Assembly: GCA_964433155.1 (NCBI GenBank)
Contig: CAYSQE010000006.1
Location: 1-64,000, forward strand
DNA from: 2-01-FULL-40-13 sp964433155
Lineage (GTDB): Bacteria; Patescibacteriota; Microgenomatia; UBA1406; GWC2-37-13
Reading direction: 5' to 3'
DNA: 64,000 nucleotides
Part shown: positions 1 through 8,460 of the stretch, in pieces
Layout of the letters: every line of letters starts with the position of its first letter
Numbering within the stretch: the stretch's first letter is position 1
Program-made: the position numbers and the translations under genes
The notes under the pieces: generated by a model
The model's input: only the letters and a program-made list of their open reading frames with translations
The model's database searches: none
Told to the model about the DNA's origin: nothing

Positions 1-1
1 T

Positions 2-46
2 CGCGAGTATGAAATTGCGGAAATTTTTGATATTAATCTGTTTTAA
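2..46 (+). CDS. possible 3' end of an upstream gene (partial)
   Basis: An open frame enters from the left edge and ends with TAA at 44-46, giving the C-terminal residues REYEIAEIFDINLF. The composition is protein-like and it lies just before the pyrH promoter, so it may be the tail of the preceding gene. It is too short to identify and could be chance. Confidence 0.3.
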   Translation, partial: REYEIAEIFDINLF

Positions 47-84
47 AATCATAGTATCGACAAAAGATATGATACAATAACTGT

Positions 85-807
85 ATGGATAAACCAAAGC
101 GGTTGGCATATAAGAGAGTCTTGCTCAAACTTTCAGGCGAAGTCTTCGGCAGCGAAAAAAAAGGTTTAGATTTTATAGAGGTGACCAAAGTTGCCAATAT
201 TATAAAAAAAGTTCATGGAAAGACAGGTGCACAAATTGCAGTTGTGGTAGGTGCAGGCAACCATTTTAGAGGTAGAGATGTCGAAGGTACACCGGTTGAC
301 CATACTGTTGCAGATCAGATTGGGATGTTGGGAACAGTTATGAATTCGCTTGCCCTCCAAGAAGAATTAGAAAGGTTGGGTAACAACACCAGAGTGATGT
401 CCTCGATACCGATGCCGCCAGTTTGTGAGCTATTCATAAGAAGAAGGGCCATCAGACATATGGAAAAAGGAAGAATTGTAATTTTGGCGGGTGGCACTGG
501 CAGTCCATTTTTTACCACAGACTCGGCTGCAGCCTTACGATCAATAGAATTGAGATGCGACGTGCTTCTCAAAGCTTCCAATGTCGACGCTATTTATGAT
601 AAAGATCCTAAAAAATATCCCGACGCTAAAAAATTAGACCATATTGATTATCAGTCTGCTTTGGAGAGGGGATTAAAAATAATGGATAATACTGCCTTTG
701 CCCTTTGTCAAAGTAGAAAGATGCCAATTGTGGTTTTCAACTTTAATCAGCCTGAAAATCTTGAAAGAATCATAATGGGCCAAAAGATTGGTACGCTGGT
801 CTCTTAA
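85..807 (+). CDS. pyrH: UMP kinase
   Basis: Bacterial-type UMP kinase (amino-acid-kinase fold), which phosphorylates UMP to UDP in the cytoplasm. At 240 residues it has the usual length. Visible family motifs are the N-terminal LLKLSGE, the glycine loop VVVGAGNHFRG (residues about 54-64), the AGGTGSPFFTTDSAA segment (about 135-149) and KASNVDAIYDKDP. A -10-like TACAAT at 73-78 ends six bases before the ATG, and no Shine-Dalgarno is present, so the message is probably leaderless. The stop overlaps the stop of the convergent pilin-like gene by a few bases. The usual neighbours tsf and frr are not seen on the right. Confidence 0.95.
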   Translation: MDKPKRLAYKRVLLKLSGEVFGSEKKGLDFIEVTKVANIIKKVHGKTGAQIAVVVGAGNHFRGRDVEGTPVDHTVADQIGMLGTVMNSLALQEELERLGNNTRVMSSIPMPPVCELFIRRRAIRHMEKGRIVILAGGTGSPFFTTDSAAALRSIELRCDVLLKASNVDAIYDKDPKKYPDAKKLDHIDYQSALERGLKIMDNTAFALCQSRKMPIVVFNFNQPENLERIIMGQKIGTLVS

Positions 808-1124
808 ATTATTCCTCCGCCTAATCCGAAAATTATAGAAATCAATCTCACCAACACATAGGATGTCACAAGAAGTATAAAGCCAATAATCGCTGTCGTA
901 AATTTTGCCTGTGCTGACTTTACCTTTTCAGGATTACCTTGTGACATCATATAATCGTATCCTCCCCAAATAAAAACTAGGAGCAAAATAATAACCGCAA
1001 GGGGGATGAGAAATTGGACCACCCTATTTACAATAGCGCCTAGGGTATTGATATCTGAAGGTAAGGGACCCGTTATGCACTCCCCGCCAATGCAAATTTG
1101 CTGAGCTAAATAACGACTAGTCAT
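804..1124 (-). CDS. pilin-like two-helix membrane protein (Mbov_0395/VirB2-like)
   Basis: A 106-residue protein with a short Cys-containing N-terminus (CIGGEC), one hydrophobic helix at about 33-53, a short basic loop with the phrase GGYDYMMSQGNPEKVKSAQAKFTTAIIGF, and a second helix at about 75-98. Two helices joined by 'G.P.kik.Aq..' is the signature of TrbC/VirB2-like and Mbov_0395 pilin-like proteins, which are common in Patescibacteria. It lies directly downstream of the Clp-like gene on the same strand (the Clp stop abuts this ATG), so it may be co-transcribed. Similar proteins occur at 7457-8422 and 28125-28825. The role (pilus, DNA uptake or secretion) is inferred only. Confidence 0.7.
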   Translation of the reverse strand: MTSRYLAQQICIGGECITGPLPSDINTLGAIVNRVVQFLIPLAVIILLLVFIWGGYDYMMSQGNPEKVKSAQAKFTTAIIGFILLVTSYVLVRLISIIFGLGGGII

Positions 1125-4100
1125 TTATGCGTGAGTAGCTGGAAAATTATTTGTTTGGGTTTGCCCTACTCCATTCATTTGAGAAGTAGATTTTTCATCT
1201 TGTATTGTTGAGGTTGGAGTCTCTATCACTTCCTGGACTTTTTTTGAAGCACATTTGCTACAAATAACAGTAGAATTTTTTACCATTTCTGTCTTAAAAT
1301 GCTGACCGCATGTTTCACAGAAGAAGTTTTTTAGAGTTTGTTTTTTTAACTGATCTTCTGAGATCAACTCTACTTTTTCTATATTAAACACGAAGTTCTC
1401 TCCGTCAAAATCGGCCACGATTTGGTCTCCAGCTTTTACCTTTTTTTCGATGATAAGCGTCGACATTGGATTCTCAATGAGTTTTTGAATTGCTCGACGA
1501 AGGGGTCTTGCCCCGTAAACTGGATCAAATCCTTCTCTGACTATTTCTTTCACCGAAGCCTCTGTATATGTAAATCCAATATCTTGATCTTCAAGTAGTT
1601 TTCCAACGCCATTGAGCTGTAATTTAACAATTTCCATCATATGAAAAAATTTAAGCGGTTCAAAAATGATGACTTCATCAAATCTATTGAGAAGCTCTGG
1701 TCTAAAAAATCTACGAAGCTCATTGGTAACTTTACTTTTTATGATATCGTACTTTTTTTTATCAACTTCTTCATCGACCTTTCTTTTCTCCTCCAATTCT
1801 TTCTCCAGGGGAAAATCTTTGCCAAAATATTCTTTAAGAGTTTGTACCTTCCATGCTTTATCATTTGGATTTCTAAACCATATTTTGTCTCCTAAAATAA
1901 CCGTTTCTTTTCCCACCGGAGAAAATGCATGAATATCCCAATATGCTATCGGTAATGCCATTTTAGTCTCGTTTGCAAAATATTCTTTAAGGTGTCCTGT
2001 CTGCCAATCATTCGTTCCTTCTTTCCTCAGCCAATATCTGTCTTTATATGTCACTATCTCTTTTTCCTCTGGTGTGAACGTATGAGTTTTAAATCTTGCA
2101 GTTGGCAACTGTTCCTCTGGAACGTCTGGCAGCGCATTGATAACTACCCCATCTTTAAAATAGTCAATTAGATTTGTTGTTTGCCAAACTTTGGCTGTCG
2201 TTGATGTACGATGATACATCGTATCCCCTTTTGTTAGTACCTCTACTCCTTTTGACGAAATCGCATGGGTATCAAAACCATTGATTGGAAAATCAACTTT
2301 ATCTTTACTCTCGATTTTCTGTCCAGCAAAATAGTCCAAAAGCATTCCCTCCTGCCATTGATGTTGAGCAGAGGTAGAGTCACGTTCAAAATATTTTGCT
2401 CCGATTGTCAAAATCTCTCTTCCCCTTGGCGAAAATGTATAGGTAGATAGCATCGGAGGTTCTTCAATTTCTGTTTTCCCACTTTTGATAAGTTCATCTT
2501 GAATAAGTCGGGTGCCAATATTTGAGGTACAGACTACTACGCTATTTTTAAATGATATAACACGCCCTTTGTTATCTGTCAATCTTCCATCATCTAAAAT
2601 CTGAAGGAGGATATTAAATATATCTGGGTGAGCTTTTTCCACTTCATCAAATAGAACCACCGAATAGGGTTTTCTCCTCACAGACTCGGTTAACTTCCCC
2701 CCCTCTTCATAGCCAACATATCCGGGTGGAGCTCCCAGTAGTTTAGCAACCTCATGTCTTTCCATATATTCTGTCATATCAAACCTTATCATCGCTTCTT
2801 CTTGACCAAATAAAATTTCGGCCAATGTCTTTGCCAGCTCTGTTTTTCCGACACCGGTTGGACCCAAAAACACAAAGCTTCCAATCGGCCTTTGGGTAGA
2901 CTTCAACCCTGCTCTTCCACGCCTTACCGCAGCGGCAACGGCCTCAACGGCTAGATTTTGATCGATGAGTCGCTGATGCATGATTTTCTCAAGATTTGAA
3001 AGTTTCTCTAGCTCTGACTCAGTGATTTTTGAGACTGGAATACCGGTCCAACGCGAAACAATATCTTTTATAATCTCGACAGAGACAGCAGAGGTCGTCT
3101 GGGCTTTTTTCATATCATACTCACCCTTTTTTTCTTTTAGATTCGCCTCAATTTCGTCGATTTTTGATCTTTGAATGCGTGCTTTCACCTTATCTCCGGA
3201 TTTTTCTGCTTCTTGTAGCTCTTGTCTCAATTCTGCTACTCGAGTTTCAAGAGATTTGATCTCTTCAGGTAATGATATTAGAGGCAAACGCACAGCTGAG
3301 GAGGCCTCATCGATAAGATCAACCGCTTTATCAGGCAGATAGCGATCGCCTACGTACCTTTTTGAAAATTTGACCGCCGCCTCTATCGCCTCATCAGGAA
3401 TTTTTACCCGGTGGAAAGCCTCATACTTATCTTTTATCGCTTTTAACATTTTAATCGCCTGCTCAACTGTTGGCTCTTGGACCAAGACCGGCTGAAATCT
3501 TCTTTCCAATGCTGGGTCTTTTTCAATATATTTTCGATATTCAGTAAGAGTAGTTGCTCCAATAAGCTGCAATTCGCCTCTGGCTAATGCGGGCTTTAAG
3601 AAGTTTGAGGCGTCGAGGGCGTTTTCCCCTCCGGAAGATCCCGCCCCCACAATATTATGAATTTCGTCGATGAAAAGAATGATCTGACCTTGACTGCCTT
3701 TTACCTGCTCAATTAGGTCTTTCATGCGCTCTTCAAATTCTCCTCGATGTGATGCTCCCGCTATGATACTCATCAAATCAAGCTGTAAAACTTTTTTATT
3801 GAGAAGAGGTTCTGGTACTTCTCTTGCGACGATTTTTTGAGCCAGCCCTTCGACAATGGCGGTTTTGCCAACCCCTGCCTCTCCAACCAGAGCGGGATTG
3901 TTTTTGGTCCGCCGGGATAAGATATGGATCACCCTTTCGATAACGTCAGATCTTTCAACGACCGGGTCTAATAATCCCTGCGCTGCTTTGGCTGTTAGAT
4001 CGATGGTAAATTGATCAAGGGTATTTTTCTTAGTTTCGTCACCTTTTTCTTTTTGCTCGAGGCCTTCTTTTTTTCCTGTAATTTTTTTATTTAAGTCTTC

Positions 4101-4931
4101 TTTCCTTAGACCTAACTTAGCCAAAATACGCGCGCCCGCTCCCTCTCCTTCTTCATAAAGTCCCAACAGAATATGTTCGGGCGAAATGAATTCAAAGCCA
4201 AGCTTGCGAGCGATAATCAGAGAGTTATCAAGGATTCTTTTTACGCGAGGGGATGGTTGTGCAATTTTATCAGAGCTTCCTTTTCTATAAATCTTAAGTA
4301 GTTCTTCTTCTACAAGTTGAGGTTGGATTTTTAGCTCAACCAAAAAGCTATATATCTCGCTATCTGACAACAATCCATGCAATAAATGTTCGCTATCGAC
4401 ATATTCATTTTTTAATTCTTTAGCCTTAGTCTGGGCCGACAAAAATACCCTGTTTGATCTTTGGGTAAGATGAGTCATGAGATCGAGTTCTTCACGTTTC
4501 TTCTCTTCAGGTGTTTTAGATTTTTCTTTGTCTTCAGATTTGGTTGATGAATCTTTAGCCGAAGATGGAGGATGGATGGTAGAAGGTTGATTGTTCGATT
4601 GTTTCATTGTTGCATTGTTACTTTGAATACTTGGAACTTTGTCATTGGAACTTGATTGGATATGGGAAATTGGAACTTGTGATTTTTGTACTGGCGGATT
4701 ACCAATGCCCGAATATGGCGTTCCCCCACCAGGAGTTATACCAATCCCACTGTATGATCCACCCGATTTAACTGGTATCTGTGTCTCATCCACAAAAGTT
4801 GGACCAGTAACAGTCTGTTGACTTACGACGGGTTGCTGAGAGGTTGTATTATCACTTTTTGGAGTTGGACTCGACTGTTTAGGTGTCGACTTAGGTGGTT
4901 GTTTTTTAATAAAATCAAAGAATCCTGCCAT
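1125..4931 (-). CDS. ClpC/ClpB-like double AAA+ ATPase with a repeat insertion in D2
   Basis: Protein unfoldase of the Clp family, 1268 residues from the chosen ATG. In order: a Ser/Thr/Gln/Pro-rich linker (about 10-145), Clp N-domain (about 150-285), D1 with Walker A GEAGVGKT (about 350), a short middle domain, D2 with Walker A GPTGVGKTELA (about 695) and Walker B VVLFDEVEKAH, sensor-1 phrase VVVCTSNIG (about 800), then about 230 extra residues with four repeats, FRPELLNRFDEV, the C-terminal small domain, and a CxxC...CxxC zinc ribbon (about 1204-1228). ClpC, ClpB and ClpA are normally about 750-870 residues. The start at 4931 is chosen because a TTGACA-N17-CATAAT promoter ends seven bases before it. 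Parts of the linker are encoded by octamer/heptamer repeats. Confidence 0.9.
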   Translation of the reverse strand: MAGFFDFIKKQPPKSTPKQSSPTPKSDNTTSQQPVVSQQTVTGPTFVDETQIPVKSGGSYSGIGITPGGGTPYSGIGNPPVQKSQVPISHIQSSSNDKVPSIQSNNATMKQSNNQPSTIHPPSSAKDSSTKSEDKEKSKTPEEKKREELDLMTHLTQRSNRVFLSAQTKAKELKNEYVDSEHLLHGLLSDSEIYSFLVELKIQPQLVEEELLKIYRKGSSDKIAQPSPRVKRILDNSLIIARKLGFEFISPEHILLGLYEEGEGAGARILAKLGLRKEDLNKKITGKKEGLEQKEKGDETKKNTLDQFTIDLTAKAAQGLLDPVVERSDVIERVIHILSRRTKNNPALVGEAGVGKTAIVEGLAQKIVAREVPEPLLNKKVLQLDLMSIIAGASHRGEFEERMKDLIEQVKGSQGQIILFIDEIHNIVGAGSSGGENALDASNFLKPALARGELQLIGATTLTEYRKYIEKDPALERRFQPVLVQEPTVEQAIKMLKAIKDKYEAFHRVKIPDEAIEAAVKFSKRYVGDRYLPDKAVDLIDEASSAVRLPLISLPEEIKSLETRVAELRQELQEAEKSGDKVKARIQRSKIDEIEANLKEKKGEYDMKKAQTTSAVSVEIIKDIVSRWTGIPVSKITESELEKLSNLEKIMHQRLIDQNLAVEAVAAAVRRGRAGLKSTQRPIGSFVFLGPTGVGKTELAKTLAEILFGQEEAMIRFDMTEYMERHEVAKLLGAPPGYVGYEEGGKLTESVRRKPYSVVLFDEVEKAHPDIFNILLQILDDGRLTDNKGRVISFKNSVVVCTSNIGTRLIQDELIKSGKTEIEEPPMLSTYTFSPRGREILTIGAKYFERDSTSAQHQWQEGMLLDYFAGQKIESKDKVDFPINGFDTHAISSKGVEVLTKGDTMYHRTSTTAKVWQTTNLIDYFKDGVVINALPDVPEEQLPTARFKTHTFTPEEKEIVTYKDRYWLRKEGTNDWQTGHLKEYFANETKMALPIAYWDIHAFSPVGKETVILGDKIWFRNPNDKAWKVQTLKEYFGKDFPLEKELEEKRKVDEEVDKKKYDIIKSKVTNELRRFFRPELLNRFDEVIIFEPLKFFHMMEIVKLQLNGVGKLLEDQDIGFTYTEASVKEIVREGFDPVYGARPLRRAIQKLIENPMSTLIIEKKVKAGDQIVADFDGENFVFNIEKVELISEDQLKKQTLKNFFCETCGQHFKTEMVKNSTVICSKCASKKVQEVIETPTSTIQDEKSTSQMNGVGQTQTNNFPATHA
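4587..4618. repeat. octamer array inside the Clp-like gene
   Basis: Four 8-base units (TTGATTGT, TCGATTGT, TTCATTGT, TGCATTGT) encode part of the disordered linker. Read on the minus strand they give ACAATGCA-ACAATGAA-type units, nearly the same as the array at 18509-18537 in an unrelated gene. Just downstream (4632-4678) three copies of the TTGGAACTT word known from the valS array also occur. Confidence 0.75.
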
Positions 4932-4938
4932 GGTATTC

Positions 4939-4967
4939 ATTATGAAAAAATTTTTACCTTTTGTCAA
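4939..4967 (-). promoter_or_regulatory. promoter of the Clp-like gene
   Basis: On the minus strand TTGACA (4967-4962), a 17-base spacer and CATAAT (4944-4939) are followed after seven bases by the ATG at 4931. Transcription would start at or next to the start codon, giving a leaderless mRNA. The promoter lies back to back with that of the VapB-like gene. Confidence 0.75.
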
Positions 4968-4978
4968 CCGAAAATCTA

Positions 4979-5007
4979 TTGACAACAACACGCTATTATG
5001 TTATAAA
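4979..5007 (+). promoter_or_regulatory. promoter of the VapBC-like module
   Basis: TTGACA (4979-4984), a 17-base spacer and TATAAA (5002-5007) stand seven bases before the ATG at 5015. This is a near-consensus sigma-70 promoter that predicts a leaderless message. Confidence 0.8.
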
Positions 5008-5014
5008 TTGATGC

Positions 5015-5326
5015 ATGAAACAAACACACATATCAAATACACAAATTACTGCTGATGCTGATAAATTAACCCAGCTACTCTACGCAAAAAAATTATTTGA
5101 AGAAAAAACACGAATTAATCTTTATTTACCTAAAATTGTGGTCAGACTTATCGATTCACTTGCGAAAAATTCTTCAAGAGGTGAATTGGTAACCTCCTTA
5201 GTTATGGAAAAAGTAGGAAAAAATAAAAAAACACCACATGGTATGTTTTCTCCTTTGGAAATTTCGGAAGAAGAAATAGAAGGAATAACTTCTTCTTTGA
5301 ATCCAAAAACCAATGAACTTACCTAA
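5015..5326 (+). CDS. antitoxin-like protein (VapB-like)
   Basis: A 103-residue protein directly before, and overlapping by 14 bases, a PIN-domain gene. The central phrase TRINLYLPKIVVRLIDSLAKNSSRGELVTSLVMEK is a strand followed by two helices, as in ribbon-helix-helix DNA-binding antitoxins. The acidic C-terminus (EISEEEIEG) would be the toxin-binding part. It should bind its own promoter and neutralise the downstream PIN toxin. The start is fixed by the promoter ending seven bases upstream. The function is inferred from fold pattern and gene pairing. Confidence 0.7.
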   Translation: MKQTHISNTQITADADKLTQLLYAKKLFEEKTRINLYLPKIVVRLIDSLAKNSSRGELVTSLVMEKVGKNKKTPHGMFSPLEISEEEIEGITSSLNPKTNELT

Positions 5327-5705
5327 GTATTGTCTCGACACTCATCCTCTCATTTGGTATTTTTCAGGACAAAAAACTCTTTCAACTAAAGCTAAAAAAA
5401 CGCTGGATGGCATTTTTTCAAATAAACCAATCTGCTATATTCCATCGATCGTCTTACTCGAATCTTATCATCTTAGTCTAAAACGTCCAAAATTTAATTT
5501 CTCAAAATTTTTCCAAAGTTTACGAATACCAAATATCATTATAGTGCCTCTCGACAAGATAGTTCTCACCTCTTGTTTTAATCTACCTAAAAACTTAGAT
5601 ATCCATAACCGCATCATTTGTGCAACAGCAACCACTACCAAATCTATCTTAGTTACAAAAGACGAAACTATTCACAAGCTTCAGTCAATAAAATATATCT
5701 GGTAA
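5313..5705 (+). CDS. PIN-domain toxin (VapC-like ribonuclease)
   Basis: A 130-residue PIN-domain protein. Acidic residues of the metal-dependent RNase site are visible: D9 in CLDTHPLIWYF, E in VLLESYHL, D in NLDIHNRIICATA and D in LVTKDET near the end. The order and spacing match VapC toxins, which cut RNA. It overlaps the antitoxin frame by 14 bases, as is typical for translationally coupled pairs. Confidence 0.85.
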   Translation: MNLPKYCLDTHPLIWYFSGQKTLSTKAKKTLDGIFSNKPICYIPSIVLLESYHLSLKRPKFNFSKFFQSLRIPNIIIVPLDKIVLTSCFNLPKNLDIHNRIICATATTTKSILVTKDETIHKLQSIKYIW

Positions 5706-5708
5706 TGT

Positions 5709-5737
5709 TTGACACTAGCTGATTTTTCTGCTTAAAT
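5709..5737 (+). promoter_or_regulatory. promoter of the VirB6-like gene
   Basis: TTGACA (5709-5714), a 17-base spacer and TTAAAT (5732-5737), then six bases to the ATG at 5744. This predicts a leaderless transcript. Confidence 0.7.
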
Positions 5738-5743
5738 CAATTT

Positions 5744-7441
5744 ATGCTTTCCTCTTTTTTTACAGGTCTTAGTAAACTACTTTCTCTTGCCAGAAAAATA
5801 TTTTTAGTCGTGGCTGTATATTTTGTTGTCGTAAGTCTATTTCTCCATATATTCAGTAAAAATGAATCTAAGGTTGTTCAAGATCCTACTATGAAAAATA
5901 GGGAAAAAATTTATAGTGTAATCAATGATAGTAAGCTGAAAAAAACTGACGAAGGCAAATTAACTATTTTAATTTACCGATCAATAAACTGCGGTCTGAT
6001 AGGTGAAGGCTGCACTAATAATCCCAATGATGCAGACAAAAATTTTAATAAAAGTCTTTTTGGTAGGATGATTAATCTCATAGTCGCTCCAATCAGAAAT
6101 CCTCCTGCTTCAGGCTTGTATTGGGTATATGATAGTTTGCAAAATACAGGTTTTATTCCCAAGACATACGCAGCTGAAGGAGTCGGTTTTGCGGCTATAA
6201 AACCTTACAAAGATATTTGGTCAAAGTTCAGAGACGTCTCTTATCTCATCTTGGTCTTGATCATTATAAGTATAGGTTTCATGGTGATGTTTAGAATGAA
6301 ACTTAATCCTCAAACTGTAATTTCTGTAGAAAACGCACTCCCTAGAATCGTCATTTCGTTAATTTTAATAACTTTTTCTTTCGCCATCGCGGGCTTTATT
6401 ATTGATTTGATGTACGTCACTATTTTAGTAAGCATATCATTACTAAGTACCTTGAATATCGGATTTCTCAAGTCCGATCCGGACAGTTTAAAAGCTCTTC
6501 AGAGTAAATATATTGGGGCTGGATTTGGAGAAATTTTACCTGCGACAGGTGGAGCAAATGTCTTCCAAGTTGGAGGAGCTTTACTCAATATACTGCCAGA
6601 TATTACATCTAGTTTTTTAAGGGGTTTTGTCTCACTATTTGTCACTAACTGGATCGCGAGTAAATTTTATGAAAGATGGTTCCAAGATGCTGTTGAGGCA
6701 CCTGGAAATGTAAGTGGCCAGGCTTTTACTTTCGGATTCGGTCTTGGTAACTTGGTCAAGTCAATCCCACGTTTCATACTCAGTACTATTCTATTTTTTC
6801 TAATTTTTCCATTTGGAGCAACCATAATATTGGGAATATTGTTCTCGATAACTCTTTTATTTTTCCTCTTTAGAATCTTTTTTCTACTTCTTACTTCTTA
6901 TCTAAAAGTCCTTCTCTGGATCATTTTCTCACCATTTATCCTGATGTTTGAGGCGTTTCCCGGTAGAAACACCTTTGGTACATGGCTTAAAGGACTCGTA
7001 GGCGAACTCATTGTCTTTCCAACTGTCATCATTATCAACCTCATTGGATACGTCATAATTACTGTCGGAGCTGAAAAGCATACGGCCATCTTTCAACCTC
7101 CTTTTCTCTACGGTATCGATCCACAAGCATTCTCAGTACTTTTAGGAACAGGCCTTCTTTTAATGACGCCTGATCTAGTCAAATTGCTAAGAGAGGGGCT
7201 GCTTGGGTATAAAGGAGCACCAATCAGTCTAGGCATTGGAACATTCTTCACTGGAGTCTCTTCTGTTGGAGGTGGAGCTATGGGAACAGTTGGACAGATC
7301 GGATCATTAAGTCTAGGAATACATGCACTTACAGGTAAATCTCTCGGAGATATCGCAAGAGATCCTAGTTCTATATTCAAACCTAAGCCTCCTGCAGCTG
7401 CAACACCTGCAGATGATGTTTCGACTCAATTTCATAAATAA
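5744..7441 (+). CDS. polytopic membrane protein, VirB6/TrbL-like
   Basis: A 565-residue protein with an N-terminal membrane helix (about 16-36), an extracytoplasmic stretch with two cysteines (CGLIGEGC), then about six more long hydrophobic segments between residues 160 and 490, and a Gly/Ala/Pro-rich tail. This arrangement resembles VirB6/TrbL channel proteins of type IV secretion systems and is often seen in Patescibacteria together with short pilin-like proteins. The convergent gene that follows is pilin-like, which supports a shared envelope or DNA-transfer apparatus. No direct sequence motif proves the function. Confidence 0.6.
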   Translation: MLSSFFTGLSKLLSLARKIFLVVAVYFVVVSLFLHIFSKNESKVVQDPTMKNREKIYSVINDSKLKKTDEGKLTILIYRSINCGLIGEGCTNNPNDADKNFNKSLFGRMINLIVAPIRNPPASGLYWVYDSLQNTGFIPKTYAAEGVGFAAIKPYKDIWSKFRDVSYLILVLIIISIGFMVMFRMKLNPQTVISVENALPRIVISLILITFSFAIAGFIIDLMYVTILVSISLLSTLNIGFLKSDPDSLKALQSKYIGAGFGEILPATGGANVFQVGGALLNILPDITSSFLRGFVSLFVTNWIASKFYERWFQDAVEAPGNVSGQAFTFGFGLGNLVKSIPRFILSTILFFLIFPFGATIILGILFSITLLFFLFRIFFLLLTSYLKVLLWIIFSPFILMFEAFPGRNTFGTWLKGLVGELIVFPTVIIINLIGYVIITVGAEKHTAIFQPPFLYGIDPQAFSVLLGTGLLLMTPDLVKLLREGLLGYKGAPISLGIGTFFTGVSSVGGGAMGTVGQIGSLSLGIHALTGKSLGDIARDPSSIFKPKPPAAATPADDVSTQFHK

Positions 7442-7456
7442 ATTTTGAGTTTTTAT

Positions 7457-8422
7457 CTATCTACCAAATCCAGGGATTTTAAGTATATCTACGCCAATAA
7501 GTCTTAAAATAAATACCGAGAAAATTATGAGCATCAAGCCCATGATGCAAGAAGTCAAAAGTTCTTGAGCTTTTTTGATTCTTTCTGGATTGCCTTGTGA
7601 AGTTTGCAGAATGAATGCCGAATAGATAATACACAAAAGTGCAATTATTCCTGCCAAACTTACGCCTAAACCAAATATTGTATCTCGTATTGCCACCGAG
7701 AGCTTAAAATCAATACAACCGATAGCAGTCCAAACGCCATGTTTACTACACTCAGCACACTCTGTTGCTTCATCGGTTGATTCTATTCCAGCACAGAGCA
7801 TTGCAATTTCAAAATCGTCAGGATCAACACATGTACAGCTCTCTTCTGGATGTTTCTCTGGATTGTATTTTGGGTTATTTGGTACTCCTTCGGCACAAAA
7901 AGGAAGTGTAAATGATGATTTTGTCATGTCAAGAAATGACTTACGAATAGGGTCAAAAATCCCAAGAAATGAGTTAATTGGTTCTAATATGAGACCTATA
8001 GCTGTATCTAGAAGAGAACTAGTCTTTGGTTTTGGGATCTTCCATGGCTGTAACTCAATACCCCTAGTATTACATGGCTGGTTAATCTTTCCCTTAACAT
8101 TTGGGTCCAAAGCATTTTGAATATCTTGACCATTATCTCCTTGATCGCCAGGAGTTGGAGTTGAGGCAACTACACAACTTGCATCTGAAACACACTTGAT
8201 TCTTCCCCACGTACCAAGACTCGCAACCTCGCAGGAATCAGTACTATCGTCCGAATAACACCAAGGACTTCCGACTGGTGACTCTGCCTGCGTACATGTA
8301 TTATTTGAATAAACGTATTCCTGACATCTATAGTTCGCCGCCGCTCTGGTGGGATTACTAATAAATGCAATGACAGCAATAATAACTATAACTGTTCCTA
8401 TTAAAAAAGGGAGTCTATGCAT
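7457..8422 (-). CDS. secreted Cys-rich protein with C-terminal pilin-like helices
   Basis: A 321-residue protein with an N-terminal signal anchor (LIGTVIVIIAVIAFI), a Cys-rich extracytoplasmic domain (about 30-235, including CSDDSTDSC, SCTCVD and CAECSKHG), and two C-terminal membrane helices with the linking phrase QTSQGNPERIKKAQELLTS. That end is the same two-helix pattern as the proteins at 804-1124 and 28125-28825, so this looks like a pilin-like module with a large ectodomain fused in front. A possible -10 TTAAAT lies six bases before the ATG. Confidence 0.6.
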   Translation of the reverse strand: MHRLPFLIGTVIVIIAVIAFISNPTRAAANYRCQEYVYSNNTCTQAESPVGSPWCYSDDSTDSCEVASLGTWGRIKCVSDASCVVASTPTPGDQGDNGQDIQNALDPNVKGKINQPCNTRGIELQPWKIPKPKTSSLLDTAIGLILEPINSFLGIFDPIRKSFLDMTKSSFTLPFCAEGVPNNPKYNPEKHPEESCTCVDPDDFEIAMLCAGIESTDEATECAECSKHGVWTAIGCIDFKLSVAIRDTIFGLGVSLAGIIALLCIIYSAFILQTSQGNPERIKKAQELLTSCIMGLMLIIFSVFILRLIGVDILKIPGFGR

Positions 8423-8460
8423 ATCTTAATTTAATCTAAAACGCTAAAGAAATACAAGTA

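Noticed and set aside
2265..2450. Open frames antisense to the Clp-like gene
   Set aside because: They are shadows in other frames of a well-supported gene and have no promoter or homologous pattern. The same applies to antisense frames over jag, mvaD, the MFS genes and others.
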